Assembly (NCBI GenBank): GCA_030683815.1
Contig: JAUXPJ010000018.1
Coordinates: 119,410-183,409, forward strand
DNA from: Flavobacteriaceae bacterium
GTDB lineage: Bacteria; Bacteroidota; Bacteroidia; Flavobacteriales; Flavobacteriaceae
DNA length: 64,000 nucleotides
Direction: 5' to 3'
This document shows positions 28,718 through 38,081 of this stretch, one piece after another; the first letter of the stretch is position 1, and every line of letters starts with the position of its first letter. Below the pieces are notes generated by a model. It did no database searches. It was given only the letters and a program-made list of their open reading frames with translations, and was not told where the DNA came from. The translations under genes were made by a program, and so were the position numbers.

Positions 28718-29464
28718 ATGACCATTAACAGACGAATTTATTTTGCTTCAGATCAACACTTTGGCGCTCCAACAAGAATGGTAAGTTTGCCAAGAGAAGA
28801 AAAATTTATTCAATGGCTTGATGAAATTAAAAAAGATGCCGATGTGTTGTTTTTATTAGGTGATTTATTTGATTTTTGGTTTGAATATAAAACCGTTGTT
28901 CCAAAAGGATTTATCAGAGTTTTAGGAAAAATAGCTGAATTAAAAGATGCTGGAATTGAAATTCATTTCTTTGTTGGGAATCACGATTTATGGATGAATG
29001 GCTACTTTGAATCAGAATTGGGAATTCCGGTTTATTTTGAACCTAAAGAATTTATCTTTAACAACAAAACCTTTTTAATTGGTCACGGCGATGGTTTAGG
29101 TCCAGGAGATAATGGATTTAAGCGCATGAAAAAAGTCTTTACCCATCCTTTTTCTAAATGGCTTTTCAGTTGGTTACATCCAGATATTGGGGTGAAATTA
29201 GCTCAATATTTTTCTGTCAAGAATAAATTAATTTCCGGTGATGAAGATGTTGAATATTTAGGAGAAAACGAGTGGTTATTGCAATATTGTAAAAGAAAAT
29301 TAGAAACAAAACATTACAATTTTTTTATCTTCGGACATCGGCATTTACCACTAGATATTGAAATTCAACCCAATTCAAAATATATCAACACAGGTGACTG
29401 GATTTCGCATTTTACCTATGCAGTTTTTGAAGGTCAGGAATTGCTGCTGAAATCCTATAAATAA
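28718..29464 (+). CDS. lpxH: UDP-2,3-diacylglucosamine diphosphatase-like metallophosphoesterase
   Basis: This 248-residue calcineurin-fold protein probably carries out the LpxH step of lipid A synthesis, hydrolysing UDP-2,3-diacylglucosamine to lipid X. The metal ligands appear in order: ASDQHFGAP, GDLFDFWFEY, GNHDLWM, HGDGLG and FGHRHLPL. The DxH motif reads SDQH rather than SDLH as in E. coli LpxH. It is the last gene of the operon. LpxH-like versus other phosphoesterase function cannot be proven by sequence alone. Confidence 0.85.
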   Translation: MTINRRIYFASDQHFGAPTRMVSLPREEKFIQWLDEIKKDADVLFLLGDLFDFWFEYKTVVPKGFIRVLGKIAELKDAGIEIHFFVGNHDLWMNGYFESELGIPVYFEPKEFIFNNKTFLIGHGDGLGPGDNGFKRMKKVFTHPFSKWLFSWLHPDIGVKLAQYFSVKNKLISGDEDVEYLGENEWLLQYCKRKLETKHYNFFIFGHRHLPLDIEIQPNSKYINTGDWISHFTYAVFEGQELLLKSYK

Positions 29465-29491
29465 AAAAAGGCGAGAATTTCCCGCCCTTTT
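29463..29491. terminator. Bidirectional terminator between lpxH and the TonB receptor gene
   Basis: AAAAAGGCG and CGCCCTTTT pair with one mismatch around a short loop between two convergent genes, flanked by A on one side and T on the other. Confidence 0.65.
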
Positions 29492-29506
29492 AATGTTTGT
29501 TATTTA

Positions 29507-32125
29507 CTAGAATTTATACGTTACTCCTCCTTTAAAAGTTGTTCCGTTAAATCCAAATTGGTTAACATCCCAAGGGTATTTGAAACGAGCTCCAATACTG
29601 TTGCCATATTGATTAACTTCATCCGGGTAAACATCAAACAAGTTGTTAATTGTAAAATTAACTTTGAATTTATCCGATAAATCATAACCTAAAACCAAAT
29701 CAGTAAGAACTTTTCCTGCAAACACTTGGTCTTCAACGCCAGATGGATTCCCGGTAAAATATTTTACTTCACCAAAATAAGTATTATTAATACTTGCACT
29801 TAATTTATCCAATTGATAATCAAGTCCAAAAAGCACTTTTGAATCGGGTCTTGCAGAGGTAATTCTTCCAGCCTCAACCCTATCAAAAATTTCATATCCA
29901 TTGGATTCTAATATTTGAGGAGTATTAATTTTACCTTCAATTTTTGTCTCATTAAAATTGGCTGCTAAGTTAACATTGAGTATCCCGTTATACATTGGGA
30001 TATTTTTATAATTTAACACAAAATCCACACCTGTTGTTTTAGTTTTTGCAGCATTGATAAAGAATTTCATTCCTACTACTCCATTATCAATAAGAATTTG
30101 TTCAACAGGGTTAGAACCGTCTAAAGTTCCATCAGCAGCAGCAATTGTTGTTGATAATAATACCCGGTCATCAACAGTAATTTGATACAAATCTGCTGTA
30201 AAAGATACCTGTGGTGAAAATTTATAGGTTAAACCAGTTGCAATATTTTTGGAAATTTCAGCTTTTAATACATCCACACCTAAATCTCTCAAAATTGGGT
30301 TGCTGTTTGAAAAAGTTCCCTGTAATACCGGTAATCCTCCTTGTGAGTTGTATTGTATGTTGCTTATGTGCATTTGGTGTAAAGAAGGTGCTCTAAAACC
30401 GGTACTGTAAGAAGCTCTTAAAGCACCTTTAGCTCCTAATTTATAACGTCCGTTTAATTTCCAAGAAAAATTATCGCCAAAATCGCTAAAATCCTCATAA
30501 CGAGCCGCTCCTCCCAATAAGAATTTTTCGGTAAAATCGACATCCACACCTCCATAAACTCCCTTTTGATTTCGAGAAACATCAACAGCATCTTGTGGAC
30601 TGATTCCGGCAAATGAGTCAGCACCGGAACCAAAGTAAGATTTTGGATCTCCTTCTAAACCTTTGAAATTTTCTTTTCTAAGTTCAGCGCCAAATGAAAT
30701 ACTTACGTTGTCATAACTCTTGCTGAAATCTAAATTTCCGATTAAATTATCAAATACATATCCACCTGCATAAAAACTGGTTGGGCTACTGGCTCCAAGA
30801 CTGCGATTGATGGTATTGGTAATGTCGTATTTTACCTCGTTTCTGCCAAAAGTTCCACTTAAATCGGCATCAAATCCAAACAATTTAAATTTAGAACCAA
30901 CACTGTTAAAATTATCGGTTACATCAGCATTGAAGTATGGCTGATACCCACCGTAAGTTTCTCCTGGTTTTGTTAAAAGCCCGTAATCTGTTGTTCTCCA
31001 ATAAGGTGTTCTGTAAAAAGCAAAACTTTTTCCTTTTCTGTTGGTCATTCCACCAAATGTATAAAATTCACCTTTTCCGTTTTTAAAAGGGAAACCGGCA
31101 TTATAAAAACCTTCGAATTTATCTAAAGCTGATTGACCAACAGTCATTCCTAAATCAGGATTAGCAACTAACCATGGACCATAAACAGGATCATCTGCAT
31201 TAACGCCAAAAGCAGCATCGTTTAATGGAGTTCCTGCTCTATCTGTAATGTCTTGAGTATAATACCCAAGTGTAAAGTTAACAAAACCAGTTCCCAAAGT
31301 AGCAGAATGGTTAAAGTCAGCTCCAAAGTTAAATCCATCACTTTTAGAAGTAATTCCAGAATTAACATTTAAAATAGAAGTGTCAGATTTTTCTTTTAAA
31401 ACGATATTTACAACACCTGCAACAGCATCAGAACCGTATTGTGCAGAAGCACCATCACGAAGAACTTCAATTCGTTCTATGGCAGCCACAGGAATACTTT
31501 TCATATCTGTTCCTACTTCTCCTTTACCGGGAGTATCATTTAAATAAACTTGAGCACTTAAATTTTTTCTTTTTCCATTAATTAGAACTAAGGTTCTGCT
31601 TGGCCCCATACCTCTTAAATCGGCTGGGTCAAAATGTGCCGTGGCATCAGAAATTGCTTGAGTTGAAGAGTTGTAAGATGGAATTTTATAAGTCAACATT
31701 TGATCAACAGAGGTTTGTCCGCTCGATTTTAACTCTTGCACTCCAATATTGTCAATTGGAACCGGTGAATCAAGAATGGTTCGTGGTTTTGACCTGTTAC
31801 CTGTTACTACAACTTCACCAAGAATATTGTCAAATGCCAATACGATAGTTACAAAACTGCCAGATGAAAACTTTTTTTCTGTTGTAACAAATCCAACGGA
31901 TGAAACAGTCAATGTTCCTGAATTGTTTGAAACTTTCAGTTCAAATTCTCCACTTTCATTGGAAGCTGTTCCATTGGTGGTTCCTTTTTCGATAACAGAA
32001 GCAAACGGAATTGGTTCTCCATTAGAATCTGTTACTTTCCCTTTTACATTCTGAGCCAACAACCCTATTGGAAGCGCAAAAAATGATAAATAGAAGATTA
32101 CTTTTAAGAGTTTTTTTGATGTCAT
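29507..32125 (-). CDS. TonB-dependent outer membrane receptor with CarboxypepD_reg domain
   Basis: The 872-residue receptor has a signal peptide (ends near GLLAQNVKG). A carboxypeptidase-regulatory beta-sandwich follows (about 25-105), then a TonB plug (about 118-240; PVPIDNIGVQELKSSGQTSVDQ and the RIEVLRDGASAQYGSDAVAG block) and a 22-strand barrel ending in an aromatic residue (YKF). The plug and barrel resemble siderophore/vitamin-type or peptide receptors rather than SusC proper. No SusD-like lipoprotein gene is adjacent, so a polysaccharide-utilisation locus is unlikely. The substrate is unknown. A near -7 box (TATCTTCG) is seen about 30 bases upstream. Confidence 0.9.
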   Translation of the reverse strand: MTSKKLLKVIFYLSFFALPIGLLAQNVKGKVTDSNGEPIPFASVIEKGTTNGTASNESGEFELKVSNNSGTLTVSSVGFVTTEKKFSSGSFVTIVLAFDNILGEVVVTGNRSKPRTILDSPVPIDNIGVQELKSSGQTSVDQMLTYKIPSYNSSTQAISDATAHFDPADLRGMGPSRTLVLINGKRKNLSAQVYLNDTPGKGEVGTDMKSIPVAAIERIEVLRDGASAQYGSDAVAGVVNIVLKEKSDTSILNVNSGITSKSDGFNFGADFNHSATLGTGFVNFTLGYYTQDITDRAGTPLNDAAFGVNADDPVYGPWLVANPDLGMTVGQSALDKFEGFYNAGFPFKNGKGEFYTFGGMTNRKGKSFAFYRTPYWRTTDYGLLTKPGETYGGYQPYFNADVTDNFNSVGSKFKLFGFDADLSGTFGRNEVKYDITNTINRSLGASSPTSFYAGGYVFDNLIGNLDFSKSYDNVSISFGAELRKENFKGLEGDPKSYFGSGADSFAGISPQDAVDVSRNQKGVYGGVDVDFTEKFLLGGAARYEDFSDFGDNFSWKLNGRYKLGAKGALRASYSTGFRAPSLHQMHISNIQYNSQGGLPVLQGTFSNSNPILRDLGVDVLKAEISKNIATGLTYKFSPQVSFTADLYQITVDDRVLLSTTIAAADGTLDGSNPVEQILIDNGVVGMKFFINAAKTKTTGVDFVLNYKNIPMYNGILNVNLAANFNETKIEGKINTPQILESNGYEIFDRVEAGRITSARPDSKVLFGLDYQLDKLSASINNTYFGEVKYFTGNPSGVEDQVFAGKVLTDLVLGYDLSDKFKVNFTINNLFDVYPDEVNQYGNSIGARFKYPWDVNQFGFNGTTFKGGVTYKF

Positions 32126-32410
32126 AATTTTTTAGTTTTTATTAGGACTTGCGAAGATAAAAATAATTATAATATATTAACATAATATTTGATAAATTTA
32201 TATAATAATAACAATAATATCTACCTATTAGTATATAAACTTAATATACATTAAATAAAATATAACTGTATTTAATTTAATGCCCATTCAATCTTAACTA
32301 ATTTTTACAGATGATTTAACCAATTTTTAACAGCACATCAGTGATAATTTTTGCTACTTGCACAGCATTAGAATCCTTTGTAATTTCATCCACTTTAAAA
32401 TAAATACATT
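32126..32410. other. Divergent promoter region, TonB receptor / bat operon
   Basis: About 285 AT-rich bases with no coding frame separate two divergent units. TATCTTCG on the minus strand at 32152-32159 is a near match to the -7 consensus for the receptor gene. No clear -7 box was found for moxR. Confidence 0.4.
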
Positions 32411-33418
32411 ATGACAGAGAATAATACCTCAAGTGTAGACATCAAGGTACTCAATGAAAAAATTGAAAGAGAGAGTGCTTTTGTAGATTTACTCACTTTG
32501 GAAATGAACAAAGTGATTGTAGGGCAAAAACACATGATTGAACGTTTGTTAATTGGATTATTGGGAAATGGCCATATTTTATTGGAAGGTGTTCCGGGTT
32601 TAGCAAAAACATTAGCCATTAATACATTGGCAAAAACAGTTCAGGGCTCTTTTAGCAGAATACAATTTACTCCGGATTTACTCCCAGCCGATGTTGTTGG
32701 AACGATGATTTACAATATCAAAGCAAATGATTTCTCCATTAAAAAAGGTCCCATTTTTGCCAATTTTGTCTTAGCAGATGAGATTAATAGAGCACCCGCC
32801 AAAGTGCAATCTGCTTTATTAGAAGCTATGCAAGAACGTCAAATTACCATTGGTGATACTACTTTTAAATTGGATGAACCTTTTTTAGTAATGGCAACTC
32901 AAAACCCCATTGAACAAGAAGGAACTTATCCGTTACCAGAGGCGCAAGTAGATCGTTTTATGTTGAAAGTGGTGATTGATTATCCAAAAATGGATGAAGA
33001 ACAAAGAATTGTTCGTCAACATTTAGAGAATAATTCACAAAAAGCATCGGCAGTTGTTTCAATTGAGCAAATTTTGAATGCAAGAAAATCTGTTCAAGAG
33101 GTTTATATGGATGAAAAAATTGAAAAATACATCCTTGATATAGTTTTTGCAACCCGATATCCCGAAAAATATAAATTAGAAAGCATCAAGCCTTTAATAA
33201 GCTACGGAGCTTCTCCTCGCGGAAGTATCAATTTAGCATTGGCGGCAAAATGTTATGCCTTTATCAAACGCAGAGGTTATGTAATTCCGGAAGATGTTCG
33301 GGCAGTAGTTTATGATGTGCTTCGCCACAGAATCGGAATTACCTATGAAGCAGAAGCAGAAAATATCACTTCAGAAGACCTCATCAGTAAAATTATCAAT
33401 GAAGTAGAAGTCCCATAA
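32411..33418 (+). CDS. moxR: MoxR-family AAA+ ATPase
   Basis: The 335-residue AAA+ chaperone-like ATPase has Walker A GVPGLAKT (60-67), Walker B VLADEINRAP (about 119-128), and the family ATQNPIEQEGTYPLPEAQ sensor block. MoxR proteins act with VWA-domain partners; here it is the first gene of the bat operon and probably remodels complexes containing BatA/BatB. A 106-base gap with an intergenic repeat follows before the DUF58 gene. Confidence 0.94.
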   Translation: MTENNTSSVDIKVLNEKIERESAFVDLLTLEMNKVIVGQKHMIERLLIGLLGNGHILLEGVPGLAKTLAINTLAKTVQGSFSRIQFTPDLLPADVVGTMIYNIKANDFSIKKGPIFANFVLADEINRAPAKVQSALLEAMQERQITIGDTTFKLDEPFLVMATQNPIEQEGTYPLPEAQVDRFMLKVVIDYPKMDEEQRIVRQHLENNSQKASAVVSIEQILNARKSVQEVYMDEKIEKYILDIVFATRYPEKYKLESIKPLISYGASPRGSINLALAAKCYAFIKRRGYVIPEDVRAVVYDVLRHRIGITYEAEAENITSEDLISKIINEVEVP

Positions 33419-33452
33419 TCCCATCCTAAATCCTTCCCAGAGGGAAGGACTT
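33419..33452. repeat. Dispersed intergenic repeat, copy 2
   Basis: TCCCATCCTAAATCCTT followed by CCCAGAGGGAAGGACTT, near-identical to copy 1 at 3964. A related CTCC/GGAGAG palindromic stretch follows at about 33487-33520. The unit sits inside the bat operon without breaking a gene. Confidence 0.55.
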
Positions 33453-33524
33453 AAAAAGTTAAGGGAAATCAATATAAACAACAAATTCCCTTTCTCCTTT
33501 GGAGAGAGGGCTAGGGAGAGAGGA

Positions 33525-34397
33525 ATGGAAACCAAAGAATTATTAAAAAAAGTTAGGAAGATAGAGATAAAAACACGTCGGCTGTCTAACCATATTTTTT
33601 CTGGAGAATATCACAGTTCCTTCAAAGGAAGAGGTATGACTTTTTCTGAGGTTCGTACTTATCAGTATGGTGATGATATCCGCTCTATTGATTGGAATGT
33701 AACAGCGCGTTATAACGAACCCTTTGTAAAGGTTTTTGAAGAAGAACGTGAACTTACCATGATGTTGATGGTCGATATCAGCGGGTCTCAATTTTTCGGG
33801 ACTTCTTTGCAGTTTAAAAGAGAAACGATTACTGAAATCGCCGCTACATTGGCTTTTTCGGCGATTCAGAATAATGATAAAGTTGGTTTATTACTTTTTT
33901 CCAGTGAAGTGGAATTATACATTCCGCCAAAAAAAGGAAAAAGTCATGTATTGAGAATTATCAGAGAATTGGTAGAATTTCAGCCAAAAAGCAGTGAAAC
34001 CGATATCGATGAAGCACTGAAATTTTTATCCAATGTGATGAAGAAAAAAGCCATCGTCTTTGTGCTTTCAGATTTTATGGATGAAAACTATGATACCACT
34101 TTGCGGATTGCAAGTAAAAAACACGATGTAACCGGAATCCGGGTTTTTGACAAACACGATGAAGAAATTCCGGCTATTGGCATGGTTCCTATGATGGATG
34201 CCGAAACGGGGAAAATTGCACTGATCAATACCAATATAAAATCAGTTAGATTGGGTTATAAAATCCACTATCTTAAAAATGTAGATTATTTTGAAAAGTC
34301 ATTCAGCAGAAGCGGAGCCGGTTTTTTAAGTTCGCGTGTTGATGAAAGTTATGTCAAAAAATTATTGGGATATTTTAAAAGAAGAGGCGCCAAATAA
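33525..34397 (+). CDS. DUF58 domain protein
   Basis: The 290-residue protein contains the DUF58 signature (YHSSFKGRGMTFSEVRTYQ, DDIRSIDWNVTARYNEPFVK). A VWA-like fold follows with a DISGSQ MIDAS-like motif near residue 83. It is the usual partner of MoxR ATPases and stands second in the bat operon. It is predicted cytosolic, as no membrane helix is evident. It ends one base before the next gene. Confidence 0.92.
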   Translation: METKELLKKVRKIEIKTRRLSNHIFSGEYHSSFKGRGMTFSEVRTYQYGDDIRSIDWNVTARYNEPFVKVFEEERELTMMLMVDISGSQFFGTSLQFKRETITEIAATLAFSAIQNNDKVGLLLFSSEVELYIPPKKGKSHVLRIIRELVEFQPKSSETDIDEALKFLSNVMKKKAIVFVLSDFMDENYDTTLRIASKKHDVTGIRVFDKHDEEIPAIGMVPMMDAETGKIALINTNIKSVRLGYKIHYLKNVDYFEKSFSRSGAGFLSSRVDESYVKKLLGYFKRRGAK

Positions 34398-34398
34398 G

Positions 34399-35307
34399 AT
34401 GAAGAAAATAGTTTTTATCGCAGTTTTTTTAATGGGATTTATCGGATTTTCACAATCAAATCCGGTAAAAAGTGCTATTGATACCACTCAAATTAAAATT
34501 GGAGAAAAAATTCTTTTTCAAATTTCTGTTGATGGAATTCAGAATGTTGTTTTTCCCAATCTGCAAAATTTGGGAAAAGTAGAGGTCGTAGAAGAGTTTA
34601 AAACCGACACTTTAAAAAATAAACTCATCAAATTATATCATTTAACATCTTTTGACAGTGGACAATACATCATTCCAAAACAACAAGTGCTCATCAATCA
34701 TAAAATATTTTATACCGATTCTTTGTTGATTAATGTATCAACAGTAGCCGTTGACACTACCAAACAAAAAATGTTTACCATCAAACCAATTGCCCAAGAA
34801 CCCTATATTTTTGATGATTTTAAACCGTATTTATGGTGGTTATTGTTGTTGTTAGCGATTATTGCCGGAGGTGTTTTTTATTATTTAAAAAAGAAAAATG
34901 TGGTTCTTTTTGAAAGAAAACCTTCCATTCCACCTTTTGATGAAGCCCTGCAAAAATTAAAATTATTGGATAAAAAACAATTGTATCAACATCAAAAAAC
35001 CAAAGAATACTATATTGAATTGACAGAAATTGTTCGTGGCTATATCGAAAAAGAATGGCATATTCCGGCCTTGGAATCTACAACCGATGAATTAAATGAA
35101 TTTATGCTCGATTTTATCGACATCAAAAAAATACCCGCCAATAAAGCAACGGCCATTCGTTTGCACAAATTATTGCAAGAATCAGATTTGGTAAAATTTG
35201 CAAAATACACACCAGTTTCATCAGAAATAGAAATGCATCGCAATGAGGCCGAACTATTGATTAAAGCGTTAAAACCTAAAACAGAAAAGACAGATGAAGT
35301 GGTTTAA
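34399..35307 (+). CDS. Bat-operon membrane protein (short BatD-like)
   Basis: The 302-residue protein has a signal peptide (MKKIVFIAVFLMGFIGFSQS), a beta-rich periplasmic part, one membrane helix near 147-167 (LWWLLLLLAIIAGGVFYYL) and a helical cytosolic tail. It resembles a shortened BatD. Start 34399 is chosen because it gives a signal peptide; an in-frame ATG at 34336 lies inside the DUF58 gene. Its end overlaps batA by 14 bases. Confidence 0.8.
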   Translation: MKKIVFIAVFLMGFIGFSQSNPVKSAIDTTQIKIGEKILFQISVDGIQNVVFPNLQNLGKVEVVEEFKTDTLKNKLIKLYHLTSFDSGQYIIPKQQVLINHKIFYTDSLLINVSTVAVDTTKQKMFTIKPIAQEPYIFDDFKPYLWWLLLLLAIIAGGVFYYLKKKNVVLFERKPSIPPFDEALQKLKLLDKKQLYQHQKTKEYYIELTEIVRGYIEKEWHIPALESTTDELNEFMLDFIDIKKIPANKATAIRLHKLLQESDLVKFAKYTPVSSEIEMHRNEAELLIKALKPKTEKTDEVV

Positions 35308-36301
35308 CTATGAAATAATGAATCCGGAATTTCTGTGGTTATTAATTTTAATACCCATGTTGGCAGTTTGGTTTTATTTTACACACCATAAAAATCAGGC
35401 GAGTTTAAGCATTCCATCCATCAGGGGATTTGAACAAAAATCCTCAATTTGGAGTCGGCTAAAACCCATTTTATATGTACTTCGATTGGTGGCATTAACA
35501 CTTTTAATTTTGGCGATGACCAGACCCAGAACGGTACAAGTCAGCACCAAATCAAAAACCACCAGAGGAATTGATATTGTGATGGCGATTGATATTTCTG
35601 CCAGTATGTTAGCCAAAGATTTAAAACCAAACCGATTGGAAGCACTTAAAAAAGTGGCTGTAGAGTTTGTAAAAGGTCGCCCCAATGACAGAATTGGAGT
35701 AGTGGTTTATGCGGGTGAAAGTTATACCAAAACACCGATTACCAGCGATAAAGAAATTGTCAATAAAATTATTGCTGATATTTCTTGGGGCGAAGATTTG
35801 GATGGAGGAACCGCTATTGGTATGGGTTTGGGCTCTGCCGTAAATCGGTTAAAAGAAAGTAAAGCGCAAAGTAAAGTCATTATTTTATTGACAGATGGTG
35901 TGAATAACACCGGTTTTGTGGATCCAAAAACAGCTGCAGAATTGGCTAAAGATTTGGGAATTAAAGTATATACCATTGGTTTAGGAACCAACGGAATGGC
36001 ACTTTCTCCGTATTACAAAGACCCTTCCGGAAACTTAGTTTTCAAAAATGTTCCGGTAGAAATTGATGAAGAATTGTTGCGTTTTATTGCCCGTCAAACC
36101 GAAGGAAAATATTTCAGAGCTACGGATAATGTTCGTTTAAAAGCCATTTACGACGAAATTAACAAGTTAGAAAAAACGGAGATTGAAGAATTCAGGTATT
36201 ACAATTATTCAGAAAAATATCGATTATTGGTCGGATTTGCTTTATTGTTTGTGATGCTGGAAACGGGATTGCGTTTAAGCGTTTATAAAAGTTTTATTTA
36301 A
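35294..36301 (+). CDS. batA: BatA, VWA-domain membrane protein
   Basis: The 335-residue protein has an N-terminal helix (NPEFLWLLILIPMLAVWFYF), a second helix (about 55-75) and a VWA domain with a full MIDAS: DISAS from Asp100, and LTDGVNNTG downstream. A C-terminal helix near 310-330 anchors it. Bat proteins were named for aerotolerance in Bacteroides fragilis; the molecular role is still debated. A start at 35318 (MNPEF) is possible. Confidence 0.93.
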   Translation: MKWFNYEIMNPEFLWLLILIPMLAVWFYFTHHKNQASLSIPSIRGFEQKSSIWSRLKPILYVLRLVALTLLILAMTRPRTVQVSTKSKTTRGIDIVMAIDISASMLAKDLKPNRLEALKKVAVEFVKGRPNDRIGVVVYAGESYTKTPITSDKEIVNKIIADISWGEDLDGGTAIGMGLGSAVNRLKESKAQSKVIILLTDGVNNTGFVDPKTAAELAKDLGIKVYTIGLGTNGMALSPYYKDPSGNLVFKNVPVEIDEELLRFIARQTEGKYFRATDNVRLKAIYDEINKLEKTEIEEFRYYNYSEKYRLLVGFALLFVMLETGLRLSVYKSFI

Positions 36302-36306
36302 CGAAA

Positions 36307-37341
36307 ATGTATCAGATAGAAGATAACATATATTTCTACTTATTCTTACTAATTCCAATTTTAGTAATCGGATTTATGTATGTGAGTTGGTGGAAGAAAA
36401 AAGTTGGAAAACAATTTGCAGAGCCGGCATTGTTAGAGAAATTAATTCCGGAAAAATCGACTTTTAAACCATTATTAAAATTTATTTTTATCAGTTTAGG
36501 AATTGCATTTTTGGTTATTTCATTGGCAAATCCGAAGATGGGAATCAAACTAAAAACCATCAAAAGACAAGGTGTTGATATCGTTTTTGCACTGGATGTT
36601 TCTAAAAGTATGTTGGCAGAAGATATCGCGCCCAATCGATTGGAAAAATCAAAACAACTCATCAGTAAAATCATCGATAAATTGGGAAGTGACCGCGTTG
36701 GCGTTATTGTTTATGCCGGAAGCGCTTATCCGTTACTGCCAATTACAACCGATTTAGCATCGGCTAAAATGTTTTTGCAGATGGCCAATCCGGAAATGGT
36801 TTCTGATCAAGGAACCGCGATGAATGAGGCCTTGTCTAAGGCGATGACTTATTTTGACAATGATGAACAAACCAACCGCTTTTTATTTATCGTTTCTGAT
36901 GGTGAAGATCATGAAGGGAATGCCGATAAAATAGCACAACAAGCCGGTGAATATGGTGTGCGTATTTTTACCATCGGCGTGGGTTCTGCAAACGGAGCGC
37001 CCATTCCGATAAAACAAAATGGCGTTTTTGTCGAACTTAAAAAAGATCAAAAAGGCGAAGTTGTAATCACCCAACTCAATGAAACTATTTTAAACGAAAT
37101 CGCTAACAAAGGAAATGGAAAATATATTTTAGGAAATAATACCAGCCAAACGATTGATGAAATTGAAAAAATAATTACCAATGCCGAAAAGAAAGAATAT
37201 GAAACCAAAGAGTTTTCAGATTTTAAAGACCAATTTCAATGGTTTATCGGATTGGGTTTATTGTTTTTAGTGCTGGAAGCATTGATGTTTGAAAAGAAAA
37301 CGAAGTGGATACAAAAATTAAATTTGTTCAATGAGAAGTAA
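36307..37341 (+). CDS. batB: BatB, VWA-domain membrane protein
   Basis: The 344-residue paralogue of BatA has two N-terminal helices, a VWA domain with MIDAS DVSKS (97-101) and VSDGEDHEG, and a C-terminal helix. The gene lies five bases after batA and overlaps batC by 11 bases, so the products are likely made together and may form a metal-dependent complex in the membrane. Confidence 0.93.
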   Translation: MYQIEDNIYFYLFLLIPILVIGFMYVSWWKKKVGKQFAEPALLEKLIPEKSTFKPLLKFIFISLGIAFLVISLANPKMGIKLKTIKRQGVDIVFALDVSKSMLAEDIAPNRLEKSKQLISKIIDKLGSDRVGVIVYAGSAYPLLPITTDLASAKMFLQMANPEMVSDQGTAMNEALSKAMTYFDNDEQTNRFLFIVSDGEDHEGNADKIAQQAGEYGVRIFTIGVGSANGAPIPIKQNGVFVELKKDQKGEVVITQLNETILNEIANKGNGKYILGNNTSQTIDEIEKIITNAEKKEYETKEFSDFKDQFQWFIGLGLLFLVLEALMFEKKTKWIQKLNLFNEK

Positions 37342-38056
37342 GGTTTTTATATTGTTATATTTTATTTCGGCGATGATTTTTGCACAACAAAATGATGCCT
37401 CAAGTCAGCGAAAAGCCCGTTCTTTACTGCGCGACGGAAATGAATTGTATCAGCAAAAAAAATATGCCGATGCAGAGGTTGCCTACAAAAAGGCACTGGA
37501 AAAAAACACGACTTACCCCAAAGCCATTTACAATTTAGGAAATGCTTTATATCAGCAAAACAGAACTGAAGAATCTGTTCAATTATTTGAAACGATTGCT
37601 AATAATTCAAAAGATAAATTGGTAAAAGCCGAAGCATTTCATAATTTGGGCAATAGTCATATGCAAACCAAAAAATATGGACTCGCTGTTGAGGCCTATA
37701 AAAATGCGTTGCGCAATAATTCTTTGGATGAAGAAACGCGTTATAATTTGGCTTTGGCACAAAAATTATTGAAAGAACAAGAACAAAATAAAGATAAAAA
37801 AGGCGATCAACCCAAAGAGAATCAAGACGAGAATCAAGATAAAAAAGACAATCAAGATAAAAAGGATGATCAAAAAAACAATCAGGATAAAAAAGAGAAT
37901 CAACCAAAACAGCAACAACCTCAACCCAATCAATTATCACCACAGCAGATTGAGCAATTGTTAGCGGCGATGAATAAAGAAGAAGACAAAACACAGAAAA
38001 AAGTAAATGCTCAAAAAGCACCAAATCAATCAAATAAAAAGGAAAAAGACTGGTAA
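37331..38056 (+). CDS. batC: BatC, TPR protein
   Basis: The 241-residue protein has a signal peptide and two to three TPR units (about 35-150; NELYQQKKYADAEVAYKKAL and AIYNLGNALYQQNRTEESVQ). A low-complexity Lys/Asp/Gln/Asn tail with repeating NQDKKD units (about 155-200) follows. The tail is encoded by short DNA repeats, so length variation between strains is likely. It is part of the bat operon and overlaps batB. Confidence 0.88.
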   Translation: MRSKVFILLYFISAMIFAQQNDASSQRKARSLLRDGNELYQQKKYADAEVAYKKALEKNTTYPKAIYNLGNALYQQNRTEESVQLFETIANNSKDKLVKAEAFHNLGNSHMQTKKYGLAVEAYKNALRNNSLDEETRYNLALAQKLLKEQEQNKDKKGDQPKENQDENQDKKDNQDKKDDQKNNQDKKENQPKQQQPQPNQLSPQQIEQLLAAMNKEEDKTQKKVNAQKAPNQSNKKEKDW

Positions 38057-38081
38057 CAGCAATGCAGTACGATAAAAAATT

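Noticed and set aside
29507-32125. TonB receptor as part of a polysaccharide-utilisation locus
   Set aside because: No SusD-like, glycoside hydrolase or sensor gene lies beside it.
37790-37900. Short DNA repeats of AATCAAGATAAAAA type
   Set aside because: These encode the low-complexity Lys/Asp/Gln tail normal for BatC, so no separate element is called.
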